64,000 nt of DNA, from NCBI RefSeq assembly GCF_014230305.1, contig NZ_JACLAU010000001.1, forward strand, positions 248,001-312,000. Reading direction: 5' to 3'. Each line of letters begins with the position of its first letter. Positions within the stretch are counted from its first letter, which is position 1. The DNA is from Novosphingobium aerophilum (GTDB taxonomy: Bacteria; Pseudomonadota; Alphaproteobacteria; Sphingomonadales; Sphingomonadaceae). Under the pieces are notes generated by a model. It made no database searches. It was not told where the DNA came from and saw nothing but the letters and a program-made list of their open reading frames with translations. The translations under genes and the position numbers were made by a program. Of this stretch, positions 32,349-42,259 are shown in pieces.

Positions 32349-34919
32349 TCAGCGCGGGCATGCGGCGACGCGGTCTGCCAGGGTGCCGAGGGACACCTGC
32401 GCCAGGCTGAACGTCAGGCTGCCGCGGGTGGTCAGGGCCCAGGGGCTGGTGATCCGGCCCATGTCCGCCCCGGCCCGCGCAAAGCACTTGAGCGGCACGC
32501 CCAGCACGGTCCAGGTGCCGGCAGGCAGGGACTTGAGCTCGGGCAAGGGGATCGTCGCGGCGCAGCGGTCGCCGCAGCTTTGGGTCAGCGAGACCGGCCC
32601 GCTCGGCGGGCTGTCGATGCGCAGCGTCGCCAGCAGCATCAGCTCGCCGTTGCTCTGGCGGCCGATGTCGATCGGGCTGGTGGTGGTCAGGCGGATGGTC
32701 GTGCCCGACGGGTTGGCGCGCAGCCGGAACTGGCGGGCGCCCTCCTGGACCAGATGATCGACCGCCGCGATCTGCACCCTGCCGCCAAGGGCCAGGGCCG
32801 GGACCTTGGTGACGCGCAGCGATTCGCCGCCGCCCGCGCGATCGACCTCGAGCGACCAGGCCGCGGTCGGTTGGCCCTTGGCCAGGTAAACCCCGGCGCT
32901 GCCTTCCTCGGCCACCCCGGAATCCTCGGGCAGGACCGTCCAGCCCTGCGGCCCGTCAGCCAGGGTCAGGCCATAGCCGAAGGGGAACAGCGGCTTGGCG
33001 CCGGGGCGGGCCTCGGCTGGCCAGACCATCGGCAGCCGCCCGCGGAAATCCTCGCCGTTTCGGGCGAACAGCAGGTCGGCCACCCCGCCTCCTTCGGATC
33101 CTGGCAGCCAGGCCGTGATGAAGGCATTGGCGGCATTGAGTTCGGGATTCACGAAAAGCGGCCGGCCGGTCAGCATCACGGCCACCACCGGGATCCCCTG
33201 GGCGCGCAGGCGGTGCATGGTGGCGAGTGGTCCGCGCAGCTCGGGCTTGAGCTGGAGCGAGGTGAGATCGCCCTGGAACTCGGCATAGGGGGTCTCGCCG
33301 AAGACGACCACGGCGGCGTCGGGCCGGGTCCTGAACTGGCCATCCGGGGCCAACTCGGCCGAGCCGCCACCGCTGCGGGCCGCCGCCGCGATACCCCCCC
33401 ACAGCGAGGTGGCGCCCGGGAACTGCGCATTGGTCAGGCCCGTGCCCTGCCAGCTCAGGGTCCAGCCGCCCGCCTGCCGCGCGATATCGTCGGCCCCGTC
33501 CCCGGCGACGAGGATGCGCGCCGCGGGCCTGAGTGGCAGGACCCCGTCGTTCTTCAGCAGGACCAGCGACTTGCGGACGGCCTCGCGGGCGATCGCGCGG
33601 TGCTCGGCGCTGCCGAGCAGCTCGTAGCGCCCGGCGAGGAGGCGGGTCGACGGCTTGCCGGCGTCGAACAGGCCTAGCCGCTGCTTGACCCGCAGCACCC
33701 GGGCGACGGCGTCATCGAGCCGGGCCATAGGGATCGTCCCGTCGCGCACCTGTCCCAGCAGCGAGGCGTAGAGCAGCTTCCAGCTATCCGGGGCCATCAG
33801 CATGTCCAGCCCGGCGTTGACCGTCGCCGGGCAACTGGCGTTGCTGCAGCCGGCGACCTGGCCGTGCGCGTTCCAGTCGGTCACCACCAGCCCGCCGAAG
33901 TTCATCCGACCCTTGAGCAGATCGGTGACCAGTCCGCGGTGGCCGGCGATCTTCACGCCTTGCCAGCTCGAGAAGCTGGTCATCACCGTGGCCACCCCGT
34001 TCTCGATCGCCGGCAGGTATGGTGCGCCATGGATCAGGCGCAGCTCGGTCTCGCCGATCCGCGCGTCGCCCTGGTCGATCCCGTCATGCGTGCCGCCGTC
34101 GGCCAGGAAGTGCTTGGTGCTGGCGATCACGTGCGGCCCCGCAAGGATCGGTGCGGTGGATGGCGGTCCCTGCAGCCCGCGCACCATCCGGCCGACATAG
34201 GATGCGACCAGCGCCGGATCGGACGAATAGCCTTCGTAAGCGCGCCCCCAGCGATAGTCCTGCGGTACGGTGACGGTCGGTGCGAAGGTCCATTCCTGCC
34301 CGGTGACCCGGATCTCGGCGGCCGTGGCCGCACCGATCCGCTCGATCAGATCGGGGTCACGCGCCGCGCCGAGCCCGACATTGTGCGGAAACAGGGTGGC
34401 GCCGACGATGTTGCTGTGACCGTGCACGGCATCGGTGCCCCACATCACGGGGATTGGCGGGCAGTCCGCCGAGGGGGTGATGGAGGCCTCGTAATAGGCA
34501 TCGGCCAGGGCCAGCCATTGGGCCGGACCGGCCAGGTCATCGCCGCCCGGCCCCGAGTTCCCGCCATTCAGCACCGAGCCGAGGTGATAGGTCCGGATAT
34601 CCTGCGGCGTGACCGTGCCGATATCGCCCTGCAGGATCTGGCCCACCTTGCACGCCAGGCCCATCCGGCCGAGCAGGGCCTGAACCCGAGCTTCCCCTGC
34701 CTCGTCGATCACGCGCGGCCAGGCCACGGCCGGCCACAGCTCGGGATGGACCTCGGCAGAATGGCTCGCAGAATGGCCCTGGCCCGATTCGGCGCCGGTT
34801 GGTGCGTCCGCCGCCGCTGCGGGGGAGGTGGTCGCGTGGGCCGGCTGATCGATCCAGCCCCCCAGGGCGGTCGAAAGCAGCAGGGCCATCAGCCCCGCGT
34901 TGGCAGCCTTGCGCGTCAT
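32349..34919 (-). CDS. GH3-family beta-glucosidase/exo-glucanase, exported
   Basis: 856 residues with a signal peptide (to about 29). The GH3 barrel domain begins VQALLGRMGLACKVGQILQG and carries the substrate-binding KHF element (STKHFLADGGTHDGIDQGDA) and the nucleophile Asp348 in GGLVVTDWNAHG. The second domain (LVLLKNDGVLPL through FPFGYGL) is standard. A C-terminal galactose-binding-like module of about 170 residues follows, the architecture of ExoP-type periplasmic exo-1,3/1,4-beta-glucanases. It is divergent from the second TonB receptor across 231 bp holding a LacI-type site, so the two are probably co-regulated. Confidence 0.93.
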   Translation of the reverse strand: MTRKAANAGLMALLLSTALGGWIDQPAHATTSPAAAADAPTGAESGQGHSASHSAEVHPELWPAVAWPRVIDEAGEARVQALLGRMGLACKVGQILQGDIGTVTPQDIRTYHLGSVLNGGNSGPGGDDLAGPAQWLALADAYYEASITPSADCPPIPVMWGTDAVHGHSNIVGATLFPHNVGLGAARDPDLIERIGAATAAEIRVTGQEWTFAPTVTVPQDYRWGRAYEGYSSDPALVASYVGRMVRGLQGPPSTAPILAGPHVIASTKHFLADGGTHDGIDQGDARIGETELRLIHGAPYLPAIENGVATVMTSFSSWQGVKIAGHRGLVTDLLKGRMNFGGLVVTDWNAHGQVAGCSNASCPATVNAGLDMLMAPDSWKLLYASLLGQVRDGTIPMARLDDAVARVLRVKQRLGLFDAGKPSTRLLAGRYELLGSAEHRAIAREAVRKSLVLLKNDGVLPLRPAARILVAGDGADDIARQAGGWTLSWQGTGLTNAQFPGATSLWGGIAAAARSGGGSAELAPDGQFRTRPDAAVVVFGETPYAEFQGDLTSLQLKPELRGPLATMHRLRAQGIPVVAVMLTGRPLFVNPELNAANAFITAWLPGSEGGGVADLLFARNGEDFRGRLPMVWPAEARPGAKPLFPFGYGLTLADGPQGWTVLPEDSGVAEEGSAGVYLAKGQPTAAWSLEVDRAGGGESLRVTKVPALALGGRVQIAAVDHLVQEGARQFRLRANPSGTTIRLTTTSPIDIGRQSNGELMLLATLRIDSPPSGPVSLTQSCGDRCAATIPLPELKSLPAGTWTVLGVPLKCFARAGADMGRITSPWALTTRGSLTFSLAQVSLGTLADRVAACPR

Positions 34920-35006
34920 CCTTGTCCCCTCGTCGCACGATCTGTTGGTCGGGCCCTCCGGCGGGACCGGTGGACCCGTCCCGCTGCCCCGGTGCTGAAA
35001 TTCAAT

Positions 35007-35021
35007 TTGACAACGTTGACA
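35007..35021. promoter_or_regulatory. LacI-type operator / promoter between GH3 and second TonB receptor
   Basis: ttgacaacgttgaca is a near-palindrome centred on AACGTT. It contains two overlapping TTGACA boxes usable as -35 for the receptor gene. The same TTGACAACG half recurs upstream of the lacI gene (42180-42196, minus strand), suggesting control by that LacI protein. Confidence 0.5.
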
Positions 35022-35150
35022 GGTTTAAGCAAGATGCTTTTCGTCCTGAGGCACCGGGACAGGCCGCGATGCGGCACCTGAGGCTGAGCCAAGGGGCGCG
35101 CAGAGCACAACAGACGCCACGGCGAAGCCGGGCGGCTCAGGGGAGAGATT

Positions 35151-38146
35151 ATGAAGCATCAGAGTATCTTGCGTGCGTCGCTGCTGACCGCCAGCTCGGT
35201 CGTGGCGCTCATTGCCGCACCCGCCGCCCTCGCGCAGGACGCCGCACCGGCCGATTCGCCTGAAGCTGACATCGTTGTCACCGGTTTCCGCCAGTCGCTG
35301 GCGACCGCGCTGGCCGCCAAGAGGCGCTCCACGCTGATCATCGAATCGATCACGGCCGAGGACATCGGCAAGTTCCCCGACCAGAACATCACCGAGTCGC
35401 TGCAACGCCTGCCGGGCATCCAGATCGACCGCGAGAATGGCCAGGGCACCAAGGTCCGCATTCGCGGTCTCGATCAGAACGTCACCGTGCTCAACGGCGA
35501 AACCTTCGTCACCGGGCTCGAGATCTTCAAGGTGGGCGAGGGCAACTTCACACGCGATTCCTCGCTCGAAGGTGTCCCGTCGGACCTGATCGGCGGCGTC
35601 GATGTCTACAAGTCGCCCAACGCCACCCTGCTGGAGGGCGGCCTGGGCGGCATCGTCGACCTGAAGACCCGCAACCCGCTGGACTTCAAGAACGGTCTGA
35701 CCGTGGCCGGCAACGCCCGCATGAACAAAGGCAGCGACATCGAAGGCTGGAAGCCTACCGGATCGGTGGTTGCCGGCTACAATCTGAACGACCGGCTGGG
35801 CATTATCGCCTCGCTCAGCTTCGACGAGACCAATGATCACCACGATGTGCTGGGCGGCGAAAACCGCGGCAACTGGGTCTTCGCGAACCGCGTCGACAAG
35901 GCCACCGTGCCCAACTACTACGCGCCCGAATACCGTTATGTCACCGATCGCGACCAGTACCGCCGCCGCTGGGGCGCCACCCTGGGCGTGGTGTTCAAGC
36001 CGACCGACGAGCTCGAGGTCTCGGCGAACTATTTCCATTCGTCACTGAAGGTCGACACGCGCGAGGCTTCGCTCAAGTACCCCTTCTCGCAAGGCGAAGC
36101 GCTGGGCCTGACCGGGGCCTTCTCGATCTCGCCCAATGGCGTGCTCAACAGCGGAACGATGCGGGCCCAGTCGGCCGAGGCGATCTCGATCGTCGATGTC
36201 TCCAACATCACCTCCGACAACGCGCAGTTCGGATTGAAGTGGAACAACGGCAGCAATTTCCGGGTCAACGCCTTCGCCACCTGGTCGAACGCAGACCTGA
36301 CCCGCGAAGTCGGCAACAATGACGTGCGCTATACCCAGTATGGCGTCCGCGGCCTGACCGGCGGCAGCAACGGCGTGCCGGGGGTGGGCGGTCCGGGCAA
36401 TCCGGCCGCGCCGCCGACTTTCAACTTCACCTACCAGAACGCCCCGTTCCCCACCTTCGGGATCGGCGCGGGCAGCCCGCAGGACCTGTTCAGCAACCCC
36501 GCGAACGGCTTCTTCAAGTCGCACTGGGCCTTCGGGGATCGCTCCAAGGTCGATGGCAACTCGATCCGTGCGGACCTGGCCTATGATGCCAAGGGCGGGG
36601 ACAAGGGGGCGATCACGCTGAGCGCCGGGTTCCGTTATGGCCAGCGCAACGTCTCGTTCACCTCGGGCCGCTACCTCGCCGACTACAGCAAGAAATGCGT
36701 GACCGGCGCGGGCGGCGTGCAGCAGTGCGAGGTGGATTCGACCAAGATCGCCGCGGCCCAGCGCGATCCGACCTATCAGTACAACTGGACGCCCTATGGC
36801 TACTTCCAGGACGGGGCCATCGGCTTCAAGTCCTGCGAACTGCCCGCGATCAATGCGTCGCTGCGGCCCAACGGCTGCACCTCGCGCTTCGGGGATTCGC
36901 CGGCGCTGATCACGCCCTACCAATCGTTCACCAGCGCGTCGGGCCGGGTCGAGGCCGTGCTGAACTCGATCTTCCCGGGCGGCAAGATCCTGGTGCAGAA
37001 CCGCGATCAGATGGCTAATCCGCTGCAGTGGATCCAGGCGCTTTATCCCAGCACGCCGTTCAGCTTCTTCCAGGATCCGCTGCAGACCTTCCGGGTGCGC
37101 GAAGAGACCAAGACCGGCTACGTCATGGCCGATCTGGGCGGGACCGACGATCCCTATCACGTCAACGTTGGCCTGCGCATCGTCAACACCAGGCTGACCG
37201 TCGACCAGAACCAGGGCACCGCCAACCCGACCTACTTCGGCACCGACAGCTGGAACGGCGTGCTGCGCGACTTCAGCACGACCACCACCGTCCGCAGCTA
37301 CACCGATTTCCTGCCCAGCATCAGCGGCTTCGCCAATGTGGCCGATGGGCAGAAGGTGCGCTTCTCCGCCGCCCGGGTGGTCGCCCGCCAGAACCTGTTC
37401 GATCTGGGTCGCGGCTTCGCCACCGACTTCACCCGCAACCCCGGACCGACCTGTTCACCTTCACCAGCGGCAGCCGTGGCAATGCCGCGCTCGATCCCTA
37501 CCGCGCCTATCAGTTCGACATCACGTATGAATACCACTTCGGACGGCAGGGCCTGATCTCGGTCGGCGGGTTCTGGAAGGAGGTCGACTCCTTCGTGCGG
37601 ACCGATACCGTTCCGGTCTTCGTCAACGATCAGGCCGGCGGGCGCCTGGGGCCGGTGTCACAGCCGGTCAACGGCAGCGGCGGCCGGGTGCGCGGCTTCG
37701 AGCTGGCGGCCCAGTACGCCTTCGACTTCGGCCTGGGCTTCAACGCCAACTACACGTTCTCGGACACCAGGACCGACGCCAAGAACGATTTCAACAGCAA
37801 CCTGCCGCTGCCGGGGGTGTCCAAGCACTCGGTCAACGGTCAGGTCTACTATCAGACCGGCGGCCTGACCGCGCGCCTGTCCTACTCGTGGCGGTCGAAG
37901 GCCTATCTCGGCAATTTCGGCTTCGGCGATGGGGCGGTCACCCGCACGCTCGGGATCTACGGCAAGTCCTATGGCCAGCTCGACGGGCAGATCTCGTACG
38001 ACATCAACAAGCAGTTCGGCGTCTTTGTCCAGGCGATCAACCTGACCAAGGCCGACCAGTCCGCCTATCTGCAGTTCCCCGAGCTGCCGTTCCGCTATGA
38101 AACCGGCTCGCGCCGGATCTATATCGGCGCCAAGGTCAGCTTCTGA
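35151..38146 (+). pseudogene. TonB-dependent receptor, frameshifted near its C-terminus
   Basis: The reading frame from ATG 35151 encodes a signal peptide (ending ALAQD), TonB-box-like EADIVVTGFRQS, a plug (AEDIGKFPDQNITESLQRLP) and most of the barrel. Near 37440-37450 the frame is lost. Translation resumes one frame over as DLFTFTSGSRGNAALDPYRA and continues to the proper terminal IYIGAKVSF at 38146. Restoring one base in the CCCCGGACC stretch (for example GG to GGG) would join them at NPGTDLF. This is one missing base, either a sequencing error or a recent mutation. Plug motifs are those of receptors in carbohydrate-use loci. The halogenase gene follows. Confidence 0.85.
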
Positions 38147-38152
38147 CCCCCG

Positions 38153-38181
38153 CCGGGGGCGGCGCGTCGCGTCGCCCCCGG
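38153..38181 (+). promoter_or_regulatory. GC-rich intercistronic hairpin after the second TonB receptor
   Basis: ccgggggcg and cgcccccgg are perfect 9-base arms, extendable inward with a G-T pair to about 12. It starts 6 bp after the receptor stop and lies before the halogenase gene. No T-run is present. A second, mutually exclusive hairpin (ccccc-gcc-ggggg, 38147-38159) overlaps it. Confidence 0.6.
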
Positions 38182-38229
38182 ACCCCTTCGCGGGAGGCGC
38201 GGGCAGGGCCGCAGGGCAAGGATAGGGCA

Positions 38230-39780
38230 ATGACAGGAGCCGAACCGATCCGTTCGATCGCGATTGTCGGCGGCGGCACCGCTGGGTGGTCCGCCGCGGC
38301 GCTGCTTTCGCGCGTGCTGGGCCCGGACTGCCGGATCACCCTGATCGAATCGTCGGACATTCCGACCGTGGGCGTCGGGGAAGCGACTATCCCGCCGATC
38401 TTCGAGTTTCTCCAGCTCGCCGGCATCGACGAGCTGGATTTCATCCGCCACTGCCAGGCCACCTTCAAGCTGGCGATCGAGTTCCGGGACTGGCATCATG
38501 TCGGCCACCGTTATTGGCACCCGTTCGGCAATCTCGGCCTGACCATCGACCAGCGGCCGTTCTCGCACTTCTGGTGGGCGCGCAAGGCTGCTGGCGAGCA
38601 CCTCGACATGGCGGACTTCTGTCCGCCGATCGCCCTCGCCCGGGACCACAAGTTCGCCTTTCCTCCCCGCGACGGGAGCTATCCGGGCGGAGCCGTGGGC
38701 TTTGCCCTGCACTTCGATGCTGGGCTGGTCGCCGCCTATCTGCGCCGTCACGCCGAGGCCGCCGGCGTGGTCCGGCTTGACCGGCGCATCCGCGGGGTCG
38801 ACCTCGGGCGCGAGGGCCATATCGCCGCCGTGGTCTGTGAGGACGGCGAGCGGATCGAGGCGGACCTCTACCTCGATTGCTCGGGCTTTCGCGGCCTGCT
38901 GATCAAGGAAGGGCTCGGCACCGGCTTTGTCGACTGGAGCCACTGGCTGCCCTGCGACCGGGCCGTGGCCGTGCCCAGCGCGCACGTGCCGGATCGCACC
39001 CCCTACACGGTGTCGCGCGCGCAGGAAGCGGGCTGGCAGTGGCGCATCGCGCTGCAGAACCGGGTCGGCAACGGCTATGTCTACGCCAGCCGCTTCACAG
39101 ATGATGACCGGGCGGCCGAGGTGCTGCTGCGCAGCCTCGACGCACCGGCTCTCGCCGAGCCGCGCGTGCTGCGCTTCACCGCCGGGCACCGCGAGCGGAC
39201 CTGGGTGGGCAACTGCGTGGCCATCGGCCTGTCGGGCGGCTTCCTCGAGCCGCTGGAATCGACCAGCATCCACCTGATCCACACCGGGCTCAACCGCCTG
39301 CTCGATTACTGGCCCGATCGCCATTTCGCCCCCGAACTGGCGGAGGCCTACAATCGCGAGGTGGCTGACGAATACGCCCACATCCGCGATTTCCTGCTGC
39401 TCCATTACTATCCCAACGCGCGCCACGGCGAGCCGTTCTGGGACCACATGCGCGGGCTGGATCTGCCTGACAGCCTGGTCCGCAAGATGGCGCTGTTCAC
39501 CTCCGCCGGTCGCATCGTCTCGCGCCGGCGCGAGCTGTTCGCGGATATCAGTTGGTTCTTCGTCGCAGCCGGAATGGGGCTGGAGCCGCGCACGTTCGAT
39601 CCGCTGGTGCTCAAGGCGCCGGCCGACGATCTGGCGGGGATCATGGGGCAGGTCCGCGACGTGGTGCGCGCCTATGCCGCCGCGGCTCCCAGCCATGATG
39701 CCATCCTGGCGCGGGTCCTCGATCCGGCCGAGCGTCACCGCCCGAACTTCGCCTCCGGGGGAGCCTGGGGCCAGCGCTGA
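38230..39780 (+). CDS. Tryptophan-halogenase-family flavin-dependent halogenase
   Basis: 516 residues, start ATG 38230 behind AAGGATAGG. The FAD motif GGGTAGW is at residues 14-20. Lys80 (ATFKLAIEF) and Glu343-Ser344 (LEPLESTSIHLI) align with the catalytic Lys79 and Glu346 of PrnA/RebH. The halogenase signature WxWxIP reads WQWRIA (269-274), so its Pro is Ala. Many relatives in Caulobacter and sphingomonads lie beside TonB receptors in carbohydrate loci, and their true substrates are unknown. No flavin reductase gene is near, so FADH2 must come from elsewhere. Halogenation of indoles has been shown for some relatives. Confidence 0.88.
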   Translation: MTGAEPIRSIAIVGGGTAGWSAAALLSRVLGPDCRITLIESSDIPTVGVGEATIPPIFEFLQLAGIDELDFIRHCQATFKLAIEFRDWHHVGHRYWHPFGNLGLTIDQRPFSHFWWARKAAGEHLDMADFCPPIALARDHKFAFPPRDGSYPGGAVGFALHFDAGLVAAYLRRHAEAAGVVRLDRRIRGVDLGREGHIAAVVCEDGERIEADLYLDCSGFRGLLIKEGLGTGFVDWSHWLPCDRAVAVPSAHVPDRTPYTVSRAQEAGWQWRIALQNRVGNGYVYASRFTDDDRAAEVLLRSLDAPALAEPRVLRFTAGHRERTWVGNCVAIGLSGGFLEPLESTSIHLIHTGLNRLLDYWPDRHFAPELAEAYNREVADEYAHIRDFLLLHYYPNARHGEPFWDHMRGLDLPDSLVRKMALFTSAGRIVSRRRELFADISWFFVAAGMGLEPRTFDPLVLKAPADDLAGIMGQVRDVVRAYAAAAPSHDAILARVLDPAERHRPNFASGGAWGQR

Positions 39781-39826
39781 CGCCGCCGGCCCGGACGCCC
39801 GCCCAGTCGAACGCCCGTACGCTCGC

Positions 39827-41131
39827 TCAGTCTTTGGCGCGGCCTGCCGGCGGATCGTGGTCAGCCAGTGCGGAACCGGCCGCGCGTTCGACCGGACAAT
39901 AGAGAAATCCGGCCGCGGCGGCGCAGCACGCCCCAGCGACTAGGCCGGGCAGGATCGAATGGTCGCTGGCCAGCATCAGGCTGGCGGCCATCGCCGGCGG
40001 GGCCAGGGCCTGGCCCAGCTTGCGCGCGGTGGTGGCCAGCGCAAAGACCCGCGCGGCGCAGCCGGCGTGGCGGCGCTGCTCCAGTTCGGCGATGATTTCG
40101 GGCACCAGCGCCCAGAACATCAGCGACATGCCGCAGCCGGCCAGGATCGCTAGGCTCAGCGTGACGATGACCAGCGGCAGCGAACCTGCGCAGGCCCAGG
40201 CCAGGGCCAGGGCCGCCAATTGCAGCACGATCGCCACCCGCAGCGTCGGGACCCGGCCCAGCCGTCCGCCCAGCCGGGTCCAGCCGGGCACGCTGACCAG
40301 CAGCATCACCGCCGGGACGATCGCCGCGCGATAGCCGAGGTCGGCATGGCCGATCTGCTTGAACAGGAACAGGATGCCCTTGGTTACCATCGTGATCGAC
40401 AGACCCGAGGCGATGATCGTCACGGTGAGCCGCCGCAGCGCCGGGGATTGCCGGAACAGCACGCCGAATTCGCGGAGCTGCGCCAGCGGCGATGCGCCGA
40501 CCGTGTCGAGCGGCGGGCGCAGCCGTTCGCGCACGCCCAGTGCCGTCACCAGGAAGCAGGGCTGCGCGAGCAGGCCGAGCACGATCGCCCCGGTCAGGAA
40601 GCGCCGCGCCCCATCGTCGCCCCCGGTCGGGACCAGCGCATAGACCAGCGCCGCGATGATCCCCCCCAGCGCCGCGCCCTGCATGCGCAATCCGGTCAGG
40701 ACCACGTGTTCGGCCCGGATGTCGCTCATCCGGGTGGTCAGCGCGGCATAGGGGATGTTGCCAAGGCTGTAGCACAGCCGCAGCACGACGTGCCCGGTGA
40801 TGACATAGAGGGTCAGCCCCGGATCGTGCAGACCCGGATCGGTGAAGGCCAGCGCCAGGGCCAGACCCACCGCCGGCCCCCCGATCAGCACCCAGGCCCG
40901 CATCGGCAGGCGGGAAGACAAGCGGTCCGCGACGATGCCGATCGTCGGATCGGCCAGCCAGTCGACCACCGCGCCGATCAGGAAGATGCTCGAGGCGACC
41001 GGCAGGGGCAGCCGCAGCACCTCGACGTAGTAGAAGAACAGGTACAGCTCGATCGATTGCCAGACCAGGTTGAAGCCGGTGTCGCCCGCGGCATAGCTGA
41101 TCCGCTCGCCGCGTGAAGTCAGCAGCGCCAC
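39827..41131 (-). CDS. GPH-family (MFS) sugar:cation symporter
   Basis: About 434 residues from GTG 41131, which lies 4 bp after the lacI stop; a longer frame starting upstream would overlap lacI. The N-terminal GDTGFNLVWQSIELYLFFYY and VDWLADPTIGIVADRL are the signatures of glycoside-pentoside-hexuronide transporters (MelB type). Twelve helices are expected. It probably imports the sugar released by the GH3 enzyme. No ribosome site is visible, consistent with coupled translation from lacI. Confidence 0.85.
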   Translation of the reverse strand: MALLTSRGERISYAAGDTGFNLVWQSIELYLFFYYVEVLRLPLPVASSIFLIGAVVDWLADPTIGIVADRLSSRLPMRAWVLIGGPAVGLALALAFTDPGLHDPGLTLYVITGHVVLRLCYSLGNIPYAALTTRMSDIRAEHVVLTGLRMQGAALGGIIAALVYALVPTGGDDGARRFLTGAIVLGLLAQPCFLVTALGVRERLRPPLDTVGASPLAQLREFGVLFRQSPALRRLTVTIIASGLSITMVTKGILFLFKQIGHADLGYRAAIVPAVMLLVSVPGWTRLGGRLGRVPTLRVAIVLQLAALALAWACAGSLPLVIVTLSLAILAGCGMSLMFWALVPEIIAELEQRRHAGCAARVFALATTARKLGQALAPPAMAASLMLASDHSILPGLVAGACCAAAAGFLYCPVERAAGSALADHDPPAGRAKD

Positions 41132-41135
41132 GGGA

Positions 41136-42161
41136 TCAGGTCGAGGCGGGCGCGGCGGTGCTCTGCCGCAGTTGCAGGATATGGCCATGCACCGCGGACG
41201 GTCCCGGCGCGTCGCCGGCCAGCGTCGCCAGCAGCATGTCCATCGCCTGATGCGCCATGGCCTCGACCGGCTGGCGCACGGTGGTGAGCGCGGGCCAGAC
41301 GACCCGGGCAATGTCGCTGTCATCGAAACCGGCCACCGACAGGTCGCGCGGCACCTCGATCCCCAGGCTGCGGGCGGCGGCGATCGCGCCGGCGGCCATG
41401 TCGTCGTTCTGGGCGAGGATCGCGGTCGGGCGAACCGGACGCTTCAGCAGTCGCAGCGCCGCATCGTGGCCGGATTCGAAGCTGAACAGCCCGCTTTCGA
41501 CGAAATCGAGATTGAGCGGAATGCCGTGCCGCGCCATGGCCTGGGCATAGCCGAGCAGGCGGGCCTCGGTCGCCGCATGGGTCGCGTCGCCCTTGATGAT
41601 CCCGATCCGGCGATGCCCCAGGCCGATCAGGTGTTCGGCGATCTCGCTGGCCGCCGCGATGTCATCGATCGCGACTGAGGGCCCGAATTCGGGCAGCCGC
41701 GTCGGCGAGATCCGCGCGAAGGGAATGTGCAGCTCGTCCAGCTCGGTCAGAATCAGGCTGTCGTCCGAGGCCGGCGGCGCCAGCAGCACGCCGTCGACCG
41801 CGGTGGCCTGCAGCAGCTTGACCACCGCCTCGCTGTCGCTCGCCACCGATTCCACCGGCAGCACGATCAGGCGGTAGCGTTCGCCATGAAGCCGTTCGAG
41901 CGCGCCCTTCTGCAGATCGACGACATAGCTGGGGCTGGGTTTCTCGTAGATCAGACCGATCAGGTAGGAGCGGCGGCTGACCAGCCCCTGGGCGACCACA
42001 TTGGGCTGGTACTTCAGCTCCTTGGCCGTCGCCAGGACCTGGTCGCGGATCTTGTCGGTGACATGGGGCTCGCCGTTGAGCACGCGCGACACGGTCTTGG
42101 CCGAGACCCCGCAGAGCTTGGCGATGTCGACGATCGTGACGCGTTTCTTGCCCCGGGCCAT
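41136..42161 (-). CDS. LacI-family transcriptional regulator
   Basis: 341 residues from ATG 42161. The LacI headpiece is exact: VTIVDIAKLCGVSAKTVSRV with the hinge-helix segment NVVAQGLVSRRSYLIGLIYE. The effector domain (about 65-335) has the PBP1 fold with GHRRIGIIKGDATHAATEAR and ILAQNDDMAAGAIAAARSLG. It probably represses the sugar-uptake genes (GH3, receptor, halogenase, transporter) until a sugar binds. A half-site shared with 35007-35021 lies just upstream of its own start, which suggests autoregulation. Confidence 0.92.
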   Translation of the reverse strand: MARGKKRVTIVDIAKLCGVSAKTVSRVLNGEPHVTDKIRDQVLATAKELKYQPNVVAQGLVSRRSYLIGLIYEKPSPSYVVDLQKGALERLHGERYRLIVLPVESVASDSEAVVKLLQATAVDGVLLAPPASDDSLILTELDELHIPFARISPTRLPEFGPSVAIDDIAAASEIAEHLIGLGHRRIGIIKGDATHAATEARLLGYAQAMARHGIPLNLDFVESGLFSFESGHDAALRLLKRPVRPTAILAQNDDMAAGAIAAARSLGIEVPRDLSVAGFDDSDIARVVWPALTTVRQPVEAMAHQAMDMLLATLAGDAPGPSAVHGHILQLRQSTAAPAST

Positions 42162-42179
42162 TGACCAGCAGTCTAGCAA

Positions 42180-42196
42180 TTGTCCTTCGTTGTCAA
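42180..42196 (-). promoter_or_regulatory. lacI promoter/operator
   Basis: On the minus strand TTGACAACGAAGGACAA is an imperfect inverted repeat. TTGACA could be the -35 of lacI, with TAGACT about 16 bp later as -10. It shares TTGACAACG with the site before the second TonB receptor. Confidence 0.45.
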
Positions 42197-42259
42197 TTTC
42201 CGATCCGACCGCCGCATCCGCACCGTTCCTCGCGGCCGGTTGCCGACGCAGCACCCGCC

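Noticed and set aside
35151-38146. Two separate genes for the second receptor
   Set aside because: The second frame lacks its own start and signal peptide and continues the same barrel after a one-base shift.
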